Part shown: positions 1 to 8,401 of the stretch, in pieces
Position numbering within the stretch: position 1 is the stretch's first letter
Layout: each line of letters opens with the position of its first letter
Assembly (NCBI RefSeq): GCF_009936275.1
Contig: NZ_AP019797.1
Location: 2,215,890 to 2,279,889 of the forward strand
Length of the DNA stretch: 64,000 bases
Source of the DNA: Rhodothermus marinus
GTDB taxonomy: Bacteria > Bacteroidota > Rhodothermia > Rhodothermales > Rhodothermaceae
Reading direction: 5' to 3'
Notes under the pieces: generated by a model
Database searches by the model: none
Told to the model about the DNA's origin: nothing
What the model saw: the letters and a program-made list of their open reading frames with translations, nothing else
Program-made: the position numbers and the translations under genes

Positions 1-506
1 GTCGTGTTCCACTCCCCGGCCGGACGCACCGCCGACGGATCCGTCGGATAGAGCGCGTAGCAGGCGCCGGCGCTCGTCTTCGGATCGTTGCCGTCCGGAT
101 GCCCCGCATTGTCCAGCACCTGATACTCCGGCCCGCTCATCCACGGCGCATCGTACTCCTCCGTCACCCGGTACATGATCCCGCTGTTGCCGCCCGGCGC
201 CACCTTCCATTCCAGCTCCAGCACAAAGTCGGCAAACTGCTCCTTCGTGAGCAGGTCGCCGCTCCCCTCGCCCGTGCAGTGCAGCGTCCCGTCTTCGGCA
301 ATCCGCCAGCACGGCGGAATCGTCTCGCTTCGGTAGCCGCGCCAGGCCTCCAGACTCGTGCCGTCAAACAACACGATCCAGCCGGACGTGTCGGCCGCGG
401 CCGCCTGCGCCTGCGCCGGTGCCTCCGAGCGCGACGGCCCGCACCCGGCTGCCAGCAGTACGATGCCCGGCAAAACCACTGAAAAAAGACGTCGCATACG
501 GTTCAT
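1..506 (-). CDS. DUF1080 (3-keto-disaccharide hydrolase-type) lipoprotein, 3' end outside window
   Basis: The frame runs from an ATG at 506 off the left edge, so the C-terminus is missing. The start is preceded by a GGGAGG-type ribosome site, and the N-terminus is a lipoprotein signal with lipobox LLAAGC. After it come [23 protein letters not shown] and GPEYQVLDN, the hallmark segments of the DUF1080 jelly-roll domain. Family members act on 3-keto-glycosides or are found with sugar oxidation genes. The start overlaps the stop of the upstream isomerase gene by 4 bp (ATGA), indicating translational coupling in one operon with the isomerase and symporter. Family is clear; the substrate is not. 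Confidence 0.85.
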   Translation of the reverse strand, partial: MNRMRRLFSVVLPGIVLLAAGCGPSRSEAPAQAQAAAADTSGWIVLFDGTSLEAWRGYRSETIPPCWRIAEDGTLHCTGEGSGDLLTKEQFADFVLELEWKVAPGGNSGIMYRVTEEYDAPWMSGPEYQVLDNAGHPDGNDPKTSAGACYALYPTDPSAVRPAGEWNT

Positions 507-1432
507 CGCTGTCCTCCCTGGTTGTTCTCTGCTTCGGCCAGTTGTGCCCGTACCCGTTCCAGCAGCGCCTTCGTGGCCCGAACGCCTTCCATCTCGTCCA
601 GCCGATCCCCTTCGTACTCGATTCCGATATAGCCCCGGTAGCCGGCGTCCCGCACGATGCGCAGCAGGCGCACGTAGTCCAAGCGCGTCTCGTTCCCCTC
701 GGCATCGAAGTCGTACGACTTGGCGCTCACGCCTTTCGCGAAGGGCATCAGCTCGGCCAGTCCCTGGTAGGGATCGTACCAGGTCTCCGCGTCCACGCGC
801 CAGTTGCCGAAGTCCGGAAGCGTCCCGCAGCGCGGGTGATCCACCATCCGGATCACGCCCGCCAGCCAGGCCCCGTTGCTCGACAACCCGCCGTGGTTCT
901 CCACCAGCACGTCCAGCTCGTGCTCGGCGGCAAACTCCACCAGTTGCCGCAGCCCGTCGGCCGCCAGCTTCTGCTGCTCCTCGTAGCTCCCCTCGCTGGC
1001 CGCGTTGACCCGAATCGAATGACAGCCCAGAAAGCGCGCCGCTTCCACCCACTTGTAGTGGTTCTCTACGGCCTGCCGCCGCCGGGCCGGGTCCGGATCG
1101 CCCAGCCGTCCCTCCCGGTCGCACATGATCAGCAGGCTGCGCACGCCCTCGCCCTCGGCCCGCCGCTTCAGCTCGCCAAGGTAGGCCCGGTCGCGCGCCC
1201 GGTCGAAAAAGAACTGGTTCACGTACTCGACCGCCTCGATCCCGAATTCCCGACGCGCCACCACCGGAAAGTCCAGCGCGTCGAGCTTCCCGCCGAAGAT
1301 CGCCCGGTGCAGCGACCACTCGGCCAGCGAGATCCGAAACCACGGCGCCTCGTCGGTACCGCCGGTCCGCACCCAGCTCAGACCGACCGCCAGCAGCGCC
1401 GAAGCCCGCTCCAGAAAATCACGTCGATTCAT
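503..1432 (-). CDS. Sugar phosphate isomerase/epimerase (TIM barrel, AP endonuclease family 2 type), exported
   Basis: The 309-residue protein starts [11 protein letters not shown] followed by a hydrophobic stretch, which resembles a twin-arginine (Tat) signal and suggests export after folding. The rest is a xylose-isomerase-like TIM barrel with VENHGG (about residue 190), LPDFGNW and YIGIEYEG near the end; these acidic and His positions normally bind a divalent metal. Related genes are found with DUF1080 proteins and sugar transporters and isomerise or epimerise sugars. It lies 9 bp after the MFS gene and overlaps the DUF1080 start, so all three are probably one transcript. The exact substrate is not evident. 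Confidence 0.85.
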   Translation of the reverse strand: MNRRDFLERASALLAVGLSWVRTGGTDEAPWFRISLAEWSLHRAIFGGKLDALDFPVVARREFGIEAVEYVNQFFFDRARDRAYLGELKRRAEGEGVRSLLIMCDREGRLGDPDPARRRQAVENHYKWVEAARFLGCHSIRVNAASEGSYEEQQKLAADGLRQLVEFAAEHELDVLVENHGGLSSNGAWLAGVIRMVDHPRCGTLPDFGNWRVDAETWYDPYQGLAELMPFAKGVSAKSYDFDAEGNETRLDYVRLLRIVRDAGYRGYIGIEYEGDRLDEMEGVRATKALLERVRAQLAEAENNQGGQR

Positions 1433-1441
1433 GACATCGCC

Positions 1442-2701
1442 TCATTTTTCGACCACAGCCGAAGCGCCTGCCGCCGTGGCCGGCGCCCGCTCCACCCGGT
1501 CGTTGAACAGCAGCCCAAAGAGCACCATCACCACCGCCGCAAAGGCCGCCGGAATGAACCAGAACTGCTGCCAGGCCTCCAGCGAAAGCGCCTCGGCACC
1601 GTTCAGGAAGCTGTTGTAGAGGTTGCCCGCCACCTGGGCGCCGATGAGCATGCCCAGCCCGTAGGTCACCAGCACGAGCATACCCTGCGCCTGGCCCCGG
1701 ATCTCCGGCGTCGATTTCTTATCCACGTAAATCTGACCCGTCACGAAGAAGAAGTCGTAGCAGATGCCGTGCAGCAGAATGCCGAGGATGATCATCCAGA
1801 AGATCGTGCTCGGCGCGGCCAGCGCAAACAGCACGTAACGCAGCACCCAGGCGCCCATTCCCACCAGCAGCATCCACTTGACACCCAGTCGTGCAAAGAA
1901 CACCGGCATCAGCAGCATGAAGACCACCTCGGACATCTGCCCGAGCGTCTGCGTACCCGCAATGTTCTGAAAGCCCGTCGCCTCCAGGAAAAGCTGCGTG
2001 AAGTTGTAGTAGGCCGCCAGCGGAATGCAGATCAAAAACGAACTGACCAGAAACACATAGAACGGCTTGCTCCCCAGCCGCTCAAGCGCATCCAGGCCCA
2101 CGATGCTCCGAATCGAGACGGGTTGCCCTGCGGCCGGCGGGGGCGTGTGCGGAAGCGTGAAGCTGTAGAGCCCCAGCAGAATGCTCGCCACGGCCGCCGT
2201 GTAAAGCGGCAGCGGCGTCTGCTCGGGCAGCCGTCCCTCAGCTACAAATGCCTTCAGCACGAAGCTCACGAACAGTCCGGCCACGATCCAGCCGATCGTT
2301 CCGAACACACGGATCAACGGAAACTGCTTCTCCTGGCTCTGGATGTGGTGAAACGCCAGCGAATTGGCCAGTCCCAGCGTGGGCATGTAGCACAGGTTGT
2401 AGAGCAACAGCAGCAGAATGAACGCGACAGGCGCCCCGCTGAACTGCGGCACCAGCAGCAAGACCACCAGCAGATGCAACACGCCCAGCACTTTTTCCGT
2501 GGCAAAGTAGCGGTCGGCTATCAGGCCCAGGAAAAACGGGGCGGCGATGGCCGCGATCGGGTTGACCGTGTAGGGCCAGTGCGTGAGCGTGCCCATGCCC
2601 TCGGCCGCCATGTAGACGGCCACCGACGTGTACCAGGCGCCCCAGATAAAAAACTCCAGAAACATCATCGCGCTGAGTCGCGCACCGAGAAACCGCTTCA
2701 T
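1442..2701 (-). CDS. MFS transporter, nucleoside:H+ symporter family
   Basis: A 419-residue integral membrane protein with about 12 hydrophobic helices. The N-terminus (MMFLEFFIWGAWYTSVAVYM, then GLIADRYFATEKVLG) matches the nucleoside H+ symporter branch of the major facilitator superfamily (NupG/XapB-like). In Bacteroidota these are often linked to isomerase/epimerase and DUF1080 genes and may import sugars or glycosides rather than nucleosides. It is the first gene of the operon, and two LacI-type palindromes lie 25 and 104 bp upstream. No strong Shine-Dalgarno is visible. The family call is good; the cargo is inferred from neighbours. Confidence 0.83.
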   Translation of the reverse strand: MKRFLGARLSAMMFLEFFIWGAWYTSVAVYMAAEGMGTLTHWPYTVNPIAAIAAPFFLGLIADRYFATEKVLGVLHLLVVLLLVPQFSGAPVAFILLLLLYNLCYMPTLGLANSLAFHHIQSQEKQFPLIRVFGTIGWIVAGLFVSFVLKAFVAEGRLPEQTPLPLYTAAVASILLGLYSFTLPHTPPPAAGQPVSIRSIVGLDALERLGSKPFYVFLVSSFLICIPLAAYYNFTQLFLEATGFQNIAGTQTLGQMSEVVFMLLMPVFFARLGVKWMLLVGMGAWVLRYVLFALAAPSTIFWMIILGILLHGICYDFFFVTGQIYVDKKSTPEIRGQAQGMLVLVTYGLGMLIGAQVAGNLYNSFLNGAEALSLEAWQQFWFIPAAFAAVVMVLFGLLFNDRVERAPATAAGASAVVEK

Positions 2702-2725
2702 GGCTGCAGGGAGGCTGTTGGTGGG

Positions 2726-2739
2726 TGAAAGCGCTTAGT
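2726..2739. promoter_or_regulatory. LacI-type operator, proximal
   Basis: TGAAAGCGCTTAGT matches the LacI/GalR operator (cre-like) consensus TGWAARCGYTWNCA at 12 of 14 positions, with a perfect AAGCGCTT core. It lies 25 bp upstream of the MFS start, where a bound repressor would block transcription. The regulator is not in the window. Confidence 0.5.
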
Positions 2740-2804
2740 TCTGGTGAAAAAGTTTAGAACAAAATAATGGAAAAACTCAAGTCTGAAAAGTGTCCCTTTC
2801 TGGT

Positions 2805-2818
2805 TGGAAGCGCTCCCA
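2805..2818. promoter_or_regulatory. LacI-type operator, distal
   Basis: TGGAAGCGCTCCCA is a 14-bp palindrome centred on CG with one mismatched pair. It is 79 bp centre-to-centre from the proximal site, and differs by one base from the palindrome at 42393-42406 (read on the minus strand) upstream of susC. Paired sites at this spacing are typical of looping LacI-family repressors, which is inference. Confidence 0.55.
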
Positions 2819-3022
2819 CGTTGATAGAAAAAGTCTTTCTGAGCGATCGATGCAGAAGCGTTCTGTGCGGGCACCGGGACTTGCTTCTACAGGGGTGAGA
2901 CGCGGCGGCCTGCAGCAGGATAGGTCTGGAACCGGAGCAAGTGCGCCGGGGCGGTCTTGTCGGAGGCCACTATCGAAGGGGCGCGTTCACCGCACAGGCC
3001 ATCGTCGCGTGGGCGGCATTCT

Positions 3023-4231
3023 TTATTGCTGCAGGCGGGCCAGGTAGCGACGGGCCGCCTCATGTTGCGGGTCGTAGCGCAGGACCTGGCGCCAGGCGTG
3101 CGCGGCGGCCGCGCGTTCTCCACGCAGCGCATGCAACACGCCCAGGTTCAGCCAGGCATCGATGAAGGTCGAGTCGGCCTGCAACGCCCGGCGGTACGTC
3201 TGCATGGCCGCCAGCGTGTCGCCCTGCACAAAGTAAAGCGCCGCCAGGTTGTTCAGAATCTCGGGATTATCCGGAGAGAGGAATAGCGCAATGGTGTAGG
3301 CCCGCAGCGCCTCCTCGTAGCGACCGCTTCGACGCAGGGCCGCTCCCAACGCGGCAAACGCATAGGGGTTGTCGGGTGTGGTACGGACGGCCTCTTCCAG
3401 CATCTGCACCTGGGCGTTCAGTTCGCGCAGTTGCTCATAACGCTGCAGCGCAGCCTCGCCTTCCTCCCGGCGCCCCACGCGTAGCAGCGCCTGTCCCAGG
3501 CTGTAGTGTGCGCCGGCATGCCAGGGCCAGGCCGCCACCACACGCTGCAGATACGGTAGCGCCTCAGCGAACCGACCGTTTTTCATCAGCAGCTCGCCCA
3601 GCAGGTAGTTCGTTTCCGGATTGTCCGGATCCAGGGCCTGCGCTCGCTGCGCATAGGTCAACGCCTCGGCAAAGCGTCCTTCATCGTCAAGGAGTTGCGT
3701 CATGCCGATGTAGGCCGGCACGTAGGTGCTGTCGAGCTGCAAGGCCTGCCGGTAGGCGTAGGCGGCGCTGTCGACCACACCCAGCTCGCGGTAGGCCCGG
3801 GCCATGGCCTGCCACGTAGGTGCTCCGGGATAACGCTGCAACTCCTTCTGATAGAGCGCAATGGCCTCCCGAAAACGATGCTGCCGGGCTTTCAGGTTGG
3901 CCAGGTTGTGCCAGATGCCCCGGAAATTCGGGTCGCGTTGCAGCACCTCCTGGTAGGCGGCTTCGGCCCGGTTGAACTGGGCCATTTCGGCATAGAGGCG
4001 CCCCTGCAGAAAATAGATGGCCGGTTCATCAGGGTCGTAGTGGGCGGCACTGTCGGCCAGCGCCAGCGCCCGGGCAAAGTCGTAATGCTGCAGCGCCTGT
4101 TCGGCCTGCAGGAGCAACGACCGGACGCGCGGATCGACCGGACGCCGCTCGGTCTGGCGGCTGCTGCAGGCACCGACCACCAGCATTACTCCGCTCAGCA
4201 GGACGTAAAAAATTGTGTGTCGGTAGTTCAT
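3023..4231 (-). CDS. TPR-repeat lipoprotein (paralog 1)
   Basis: The 402-residue protein has a lipoprotein signal (hydrophobic segment, lipobox VVGAC at about residue 22) and then tetratricopeptide repeats almost to the end, with motifs such as AIYFLQGRLYAEMAQFNRAE and NPETNYLLGELLMKNGRFAE. It ends HEAARRYLARLQQ, a tail shared with the three other TPR lipoproteins here. TPRs are protein-interaction scaffolds; the lipid anchor places it on an envelope membrane. The start overlaps the stop of the preceding TPR gene by 4 bp, making it the last gene of the CRTAC1-TPR-TPR operon. No specific partner can be named. Confidence 0.85.
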   Translation of the reverse strand: MNYRHTIFYVLLSGVMLVVGACSSRQTERRPVDPRVRSLLLQAEQALQHYDFARALALADSAAHYDPDEPAIYFLQGRLYAEMAQFNRAEAAYQEVLQRDPNFRGIWHNLANLKARQHRFREAIALYQKELQRYPGAPTWQAMARAYRELGVVDSAAYAYRQALQLDSTYVPAYIGMTQLLDDEGRFAEALTYAQRAQALDPDNPETNYLLGELLMKNGRFAEALPYLQRVVAAWPWHAGAHYSLGQALLRVGRREEGEAALQRYEQLRELNAQVQMLEEAVRTTPDNPYAFAALGAALRRSGRYEEALRAYTIALFLSPDNPEILNNLAALYFVQGDTLAAMQTYRRALQADSTFIDAWLNLGVLHALRGERAAAAHAWRQVLRYDPQHEAARRYLARLQQ

Positions 4232-5442
4232 TGCAATCGGCTGAGATAGGCACGGGCTGCTTCATGCTCCGGATTCAACTGCAGGGTGCGCCGCCAGGCC
4301 TCACGGGCGGCCTCGCTATCGCCGAGCATCGCATAGACGACGCCCAGGTTGAACCAGCCCTCGGCAAAGCCCGAGTCGGCCCGGACCAGCAGCTGCAATC
4401 CCTTCAGGGCACCGGCGGTATCCCCCATGGCGAGTTGTAGCGCGGCCAGATTGCTGAGCAGTGCCAGGTTGCCCGGGGCAAGCGTCAGAGCGGTCTGCAG
4501 GGCCGTGTAGGCCTGGTCCAGATAGCCGGCCTCCATCAGCAGGCGGGCATATGTCGACCAGGCGTCCGGATCGTCGGGTTGCAGTTCCGTGCGTCGGCGG
4601 GCATGCAACAGTTTCTCGGTCAGCTTTTGTAACGAGTCGGCCCGTGTCAGGTAGCGCTGTCCTTCTTCCTGACGGCCGGTGGCGATCAACGCGCGTCCCA
4701 GGTTGTAGGCGGCGCCGTCGTGTCCGGGCCAGTGTTGCGCCACGGTCTGCAGCAGCGGGATCGCCTCTTCAAATCGCCCCAGTTGCACCAGCAGTGCTCC
4801 CACCCGATAGCGGTAATCCAGCCGTGCGGGCGCCAGTGCCATTGCCTGTTCTGCGTGGCGGAGCGCCGCTTCATACCGGCCGGCACGTTCCAGCAGTCGA
4901 CTCAGCCCTGCATGAGCCTCGGCGTACGTCGAATCCATCCGGAGCGCCTGCTCATAGGCCGCGCGGGCGCTGTCGTCCCGGGTCAGCTGCTCATAGGCGT
5001 TGCCCATCTGGGTCCACACGGCAGCCAGCGTCTGCGCCGACGTCGACACCTCCTCGGCCAGTTTCAGTTCTTTCCGGTAGTAGCCAATGGCCTCGCGGTA
5101 GCGACGCGCCAGCGCCGCATTCTGCCCCAGATTGAACCAGGCGCCCGGATAGTGGGGTTGCCGCTCGAGCACCTGCCGGAAGGCGGTGGCCGCCGCGTCG
5201 TAACGCCGCTGCTGCATATAGACCAGGCCACGAACGAACAGCGCGTCCGGCCAGCCCGGCGCATAGCGCTCCACACTGTCGGCCATCGCCAGCGCGAGCG
5301 TCAGCTGCTGCGTCGCCAGCGCCTGTTGCATCTGCTGGAGAAAGGGCTCGGCCTGCGGAGGTAGCGGCACCGATTCCGGAGAATTCTGCCGGCAACCCGT
5401 CAGTAGCAGCAGGCCGAATATCAACCACACGCCGCACTTCAT
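4228..5442 (-). CDS. TPR-repeat lipoprotein (paralog 2)
   Basis: The 404-residue protein begins with a short lipoprotein signal ending LLLTGC (Cys about residue 17). The remainder is tandem TPR units (for example DALFVRGLVYMQQRRYDAAA and GAWFNLGQNAALARRYREAI). It overlaps the CRTAC1 gene stop and the next TPR start by 4 bp each, so the three genes are translationally coupled and probably made in fixed ratios. It is a diverged copy of the neighbouring TPR gene, most likely an old tandem duplication. A role as scaffold for the CRTAC1 protein is inferred from coupling only. Confidence 0.85.
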   Translation of the reverse strand: MKCGVWLIFGLLLLTGCRQNSPESVPLPPQAEPFLQQMQQALATQQLTLALAMADSVERYAPGWPDALFVRGLVYMQQRRYDAAATAFRQVLERQPHYPGAWFNLGQNAALARRYREAIGYYRKELKLAEEVSTSAQTLAAVWTQMGNAYEQLTRDDSARAAYEQALRMDSTYAEAHAGLSRLLERAGRYEAALRHAEQAMALAPARLDYRYRVGALLVQLGRFEEAIPLLQTVAQHWPGHDGAAYNLGRALIATGRQEEGQRYLTRADSLQKLTEKLLHARRRTELQPDDPDAWSTYARLLMEAGYLDQAYTALQTALTLAPGNLALLSNLAALQLAMGDTAGALKGLQLLVRADSGFAEGWFNLGVVYAMLGDSEAAREAWRRTLQLNPEHEAARAYLSRLQ

Positions 5443-7166
5443 GGTATAGCCGGTCGATAGGGTTGAGGAGGTTGCCCTTCAATCAACAGCCAGCGGTGGT
5501 CGGCGGCCAGTTGCTCGAAGCGCTGCTGCAGACCGCTCGGCCACCATACCACCAGGGAATCGACCTGCGTATGCGGCCCCAGCCCCACCGTTACGATGTA
5601 CTCCAGTTGCGAAAGGTAGCTGCTGCCGCCGTGCACACGCCGCTCCAGGCGACGACCACCTGCATAGAAAATCAGTTGCGTGCCCAGGGCGTCCCGATTG
5701 CTCTGCACGCCCCGAAGTGCCAGTTGGACAAAGTGCGGGGCGCCCGGCCGCCCCGGATCGGTCCGGTTGCGCCAGAGATGCACGGGCCCGCCGTTTTCGA
5801 TGAGCAGCACATCCACATCGCCGTCCCGGTCATAGTCGGCATAGGCCGCCCCTCGCCCCAGCAGCGGCTTTGCCCAGACACCGACCGGCGGGTACTCCCG
5901 GAAGCGCCCTGCCCCTTCGTTCAGGAAAAGCTGCGGACGCTGTCGGAAGGTGACGCCATCCTGTACGCTGGCGATGTCTGCCATGATGTGCCCGTTGCAG
6001 AGCAGCAGGTCCAGATCGCCGTCCAGGTCCGGATCGAAGAAAAACAACCCGAACGTCAGCGTCAGCAACGTAGGCGAACCCATCCCGACCTGCGGGGCGC
6101 GATCGACGAACACGCCGTTTCCCATGTACTGGTAGAATCCGGCCATTTCGCTGGAAAAGTTACCGATGGCGATCACCGGAGTGGCATCTGGTCCGAAAAA
6201 GCCCACGTCGATTCCCATGCCCGCCCGGGCGCGGCCGTTTGCGTCGAAGGCGATCCCGGCCACCATCCCGCGCTCGGTGAACGTGCCGTCGCCGTTGTTG
6301 ACAAAGAGCAGGTCGCGCTGCGTATCGTTAGCCACAACCAGATCGGGCCATCCGTCCCGGTTGAAATCCAGTTCGGCTACGCCCAGCGTCTTACCGGGCA
6401 TTCCGGCAAAACCGGCGGCTTCGGTCATATCGGTAAAGGTACCATCGCCGTTGTTGTGAAAGAAGCGTCCTGACACGCCGTTGTACTGGCGAGGTGTGCA
6501 GTAGTCTTTGTGGAAGCCGTCGGAGGTGCAGAAAAGGTCGGTTTCAGGCGTCCAGTCCACATAATTGCCGTAAAACAGATCCAGCCAGCCATCGCGGTCG
6601 GCGTCGAAGAAGATGGCCGCCGTGCTCCAACTGGTATCGCCGCTCAGACCGGCCTCACGACTGACTTCTCTGAATCGTCCCTGTCCGTCATTCTGAAAAA
6701 GCAGGTTGGGCCCCAGAGCTGTCAGGAAAAGATCCGTATCGCCGTCGTTGTCGTAGTCGGCCGCGGCGATTCCCATGCCGTAGGCGGTATACCGATCCAG
6801 ACCGGCCTGGGTCGTCCAGGGCTCAAAGGTGCCATCGCCCCGGTTGCGGTAGACGGTCAGTGCCGGGAGTGCGGGTCCGTGCCCGGGCCAGTGCGCACCG
6901 GTAACCAGAACGATGTCCACCCAGCCATCGCCGTCGAGATCGGCAAATCCGCCACCACCCCCCAGACTTTCCGGCATCCATTTCTGTCCGAAAGCGCCGG
7001 TCTCGTGCCTGAAGTCGCTCAGACCGACTTCTGCCGTTACGTCTTCAAATACAGGCCCCTCTGCTTCGACGGTCGATTGCTCCGGCATTTCCGGAGCCTG
7101 CGCGCCACAACCTGCAAGCAACCCGCCGATCAGCAGCCACCTGAGAACCGTCCGCCTGCCCACCAT
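5439..7166 (-). CDS. CRTAC1-like VCBS/FG-GAP repeat lipoprotein with ASPIC/UnbV domain (copy A)
   Basis: The 575-residue protein has a lipobox (LLAGC, Cys about residue 20), then FG-GAP/VCBS blades recognisable by repeated calcium-loop motifs such as DLDGDGWVDIVLV, DYDNDGDTDLFLT and DFNRDGWPDLVVAND. This predicts a seven-bladed propeller. The last ~70 residues (SNRDALGTQLIFYAGG to SLVVWWPSGLQQRFE) are an ASPIC/UnbV domain. Such proteins resemble cartilage acidic protein 1 and are predicted extracellular, Ca-binding and adhesive; no enzyme activity is established. It is closely similar to the 17987-19720 gene, sharing GAFGQKW and WPGH segments, and is coupled to two downstream TPR genes. Confidence 0.87.
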   Translation of the reverse strand: MVGRRTVLRWLLIGGLLAGCGAQAPEMPEQSTVEAEGPVFEDVTAEVGLSDFRHETGAFGQKWMPESLGGGGGFADLDGDGWVDIVLVTGAHWPGHGPALPALTVYRNRGDGTFEPWTTQAGLDRYTAYGMGIAAADYDNDGDTDLFLTALGPNLLFQNDGQGRFREVSREAGLSGDTSWSTAAIFFDADRDGWLDLFYGNYVDWTPETDLFCTSDGFHKDYCTPRQYNGVSGRFFHNNGDGTFTDMTEAAGFAGMPGKTLGVAELDFNRDGWPDLVVANDTQRDLLFVNNGDGTFTERGMVAGIAFDANGRARAGMGIDVGFFGPDATPVIAIGNFSSEMAGFYQYMGNGVFVDRAPQVGMGSPTLLTLTFGLFFFDPDLDGDLDLLLCNGHIMADIASVQDGVTFRQRPQLFLNEGAGRFREYPPVGVWAKPLLGRGAAYADYDRDGDVDVLLIENGGPVHLWRNRTDPGRPGAPHFVQLALRGVQSNRDALGTQLIFYAGGRRLERRVHGGSSYLSQLEYIVTVGLGPHTQVDSLVVWWPSGLQQRFEQLAADHRWLLIEGQPPQPYRPAIP

Positions 7167-7185
7167 CTATCCACGACGTCTTCGG

Positions 7186-7222
7186 AAAAAAGCGGTCTGC
7201 CCACCCGAAGTGGACAGACCGC
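7186..7222 (-). terminator. Rho-independent terminator after the PorV-like gene
   Basis: On the minus strand, a 13-bp stem (GCGGTCTGTCCAC paired with GTGGGCAGACCGC, one mismatch) with loop TTCGG is followed by TTTTTT. It separates the receptor-cargo-PorV module from the CRTAC1-TPR-TPR operon. Confidence 0.85.
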
Positions 7223-7256
7223 GCCATGCGACTATTACAATTTACAATGTTCTGCT

Positions 7257-8309
7257 TCAGAACGAAAGTTGAATGCCCAGACGATTTACGTTGTCAAAGG
7301 TGTCAAACGCCGTGTAGGCATAGTTGAACATGAAGCCCACCGAGCCGAAGCGCTGCTGGATCCCCACGCCCAGGCTGGCGCCTTCCACGTCGGACGGATA
7401 GATGTAACCGGCCCGAAGCGCCAGCGTGTTCATCAACACATATTCGGCGCCGATGTGCAACCGCTCGTCGAAGTCACGCGGGCGCTCGGCATCGATGGCC
7501 ACCAGCAGTTTGTGCATGTTGGGATCCTGGTTGGTCAGGTCGAGCAGGTTCATGGCCACCCCGATTCGGAAGGTCAGCGGGGGCTCGAAGTTTTCCTGCT
7601 CGTACTTCAACTCCCGCGAAAAATTGCGGGCGCTGGCGGCAAACGTCAGGCTCCGAAAGCCCGTGTGGTAGATCACGCCGAAGTCGAAAGCGACCGTGCT
7701 TTTGTTGTAATCTTTGCTGATCAGGTCGCCGCCATCGCCGAAGGCGACCGGGAAGGTGCCCAGATCCTGACGGACGTATTTCACCTGCCCCCCCACGGCG
7801 AAGCGGTCGCTCAACGCCCGGGCATACCCGAAGCCCACGGCCAGCGCGGTGGGGCTGTAGGTGCCGATGTCCTCGTAGCCGCTCTCGTTGTCGGCTCGGA
7901 TCGTGCCGAGGAATTCGCCATAGTCGACGGCTACCACCGAGACACCGAAGACCCCGTAGATCCCACCGCTCGGACTGAAGGCCAGCGTCCCGCCGTTGTA
8001 ACGAATGTCGGCGATCCACTGGGCCTGCATCAGCGCCAGATGAAAGCGGTCGGTCATCTGGGCCATCGTGGCCGGATTGTAAAGCAGGGCCAGCGACGTG
8101 TTCAGGCTCTGCGCCGTAGCCGCCGATCCCATAGCCGCCAGACGGGGATCGAGCGACATGCTCAGAAACTTCAGCCCCGTCTGGGCCCGCTTTTCAAGCT
8201 TTACCTGCTGGAATCCGCTTTCTCCGATCTGCTGCGCATCGGCACGGGGCGCCAGCCAGAGCAGCAGCAGTAGCAGGCCCCATTGCCAGCGTGGTAGATG
8301 CATCTTCAT
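7257..8309 (-). CDS. PorV/PorQ-family outer membrane barrel (copy A)
   Basis: From the start MKMHLPRW the protein is 350 residues, with a signal peptide ending PRADAQ. The body has the PorV/UPF0164 pattern: SLDPRLAAMGSA near the N-terminus, LLYNPATMAQM, regular amphipathic strands and a C-terminal Phe (RLGIQLSF) typical of outer-membrane barrels. PorV proteins shuttle T9SS substrates at the outer membrane. The frame extends to 8405, but the paralog at 23817-24857 starts with the same MKM, so I chose 8309. It is the third gene of a module whose second gene encodes a protein with a T9SS-like sorting domain, which makes a cargo relationship plausible. Confidence 0.8.
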   Translation of the reverse strand: MKMHLPRWQWGLLLLLLWLAPRADAQQIGESGFQQVKLEKRAQTGLKFLSMSLDPRLAAMGSAATAQSLNTSLALLYNPATMAQMTDRFHLALMQAQWIADIRYNGGTLAFSPSGGIYGVFGVSVVAVDYGEFLGTIRADNESGYEDIGTYSPTALAVGFGYARALSDRFAVGGQVKYVRQDLGTFPVAFGDGGDLISKDYNKSTVAFDFGVIYHTGFRSLTFAASARNFSRELKYEQENFEPPLTFRIGVAMNLLDLTNQDPNMHKLLVAIDAERPRDFDERLHIGAEYVLMNTLALRAGYIYPSDVEGASLGVGIQQRFGSVGFMFNYAYTAFDTFDNVNRLGIQLSF

Positions 8310-8366
8310 AGGAATCATCGTTTTGAATTCGTTTTTTAGAGCATCCCTTGCGACAAATCTGTGAGC

Positions 8367-8393
8367 GGGGAGGCGGGCAGCGCCCGCCTCCCC
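8367..8393 (-). terminator. Strong intercistronic hairpin between cargo and PorV genes
   Basis: GGGGAGGCGGGC and GCCCGCCTCCCC form a perfect 12-bp GC stem with a 3-nt loop, just after the cargo stop. No U-run follows on the minus strand, so it may stabilise or process the upstream mRNA rather than terminate. The second module has no such hairpin in its 32-bp gap. Confidence 0.55.
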
Positions 8394-8401
8394 ACCACGG
8401 C

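Larger units (their letters stand above)
2702..3022. other. Intergenic region with regulatory palindromes
   Basis: About 320 bp without a supported gene. The part next to the MFS start (2702-2820) holds the two LacI-type palindromes listed separately and an AT-rich promoter-like stretch. In 2821-3022, downstream of the TPR gene, I see no convincing gene or terminator; the short open frames there have no recognisable protein features. Confidence 0.6.

Noticed and set aside
419..2728. 769-codon plus-strand open frame
   Set aside because: It is an antisense shadow of the isomerase and MFS genes, created by GC-rich third positions; no domain or signal is recognisable.
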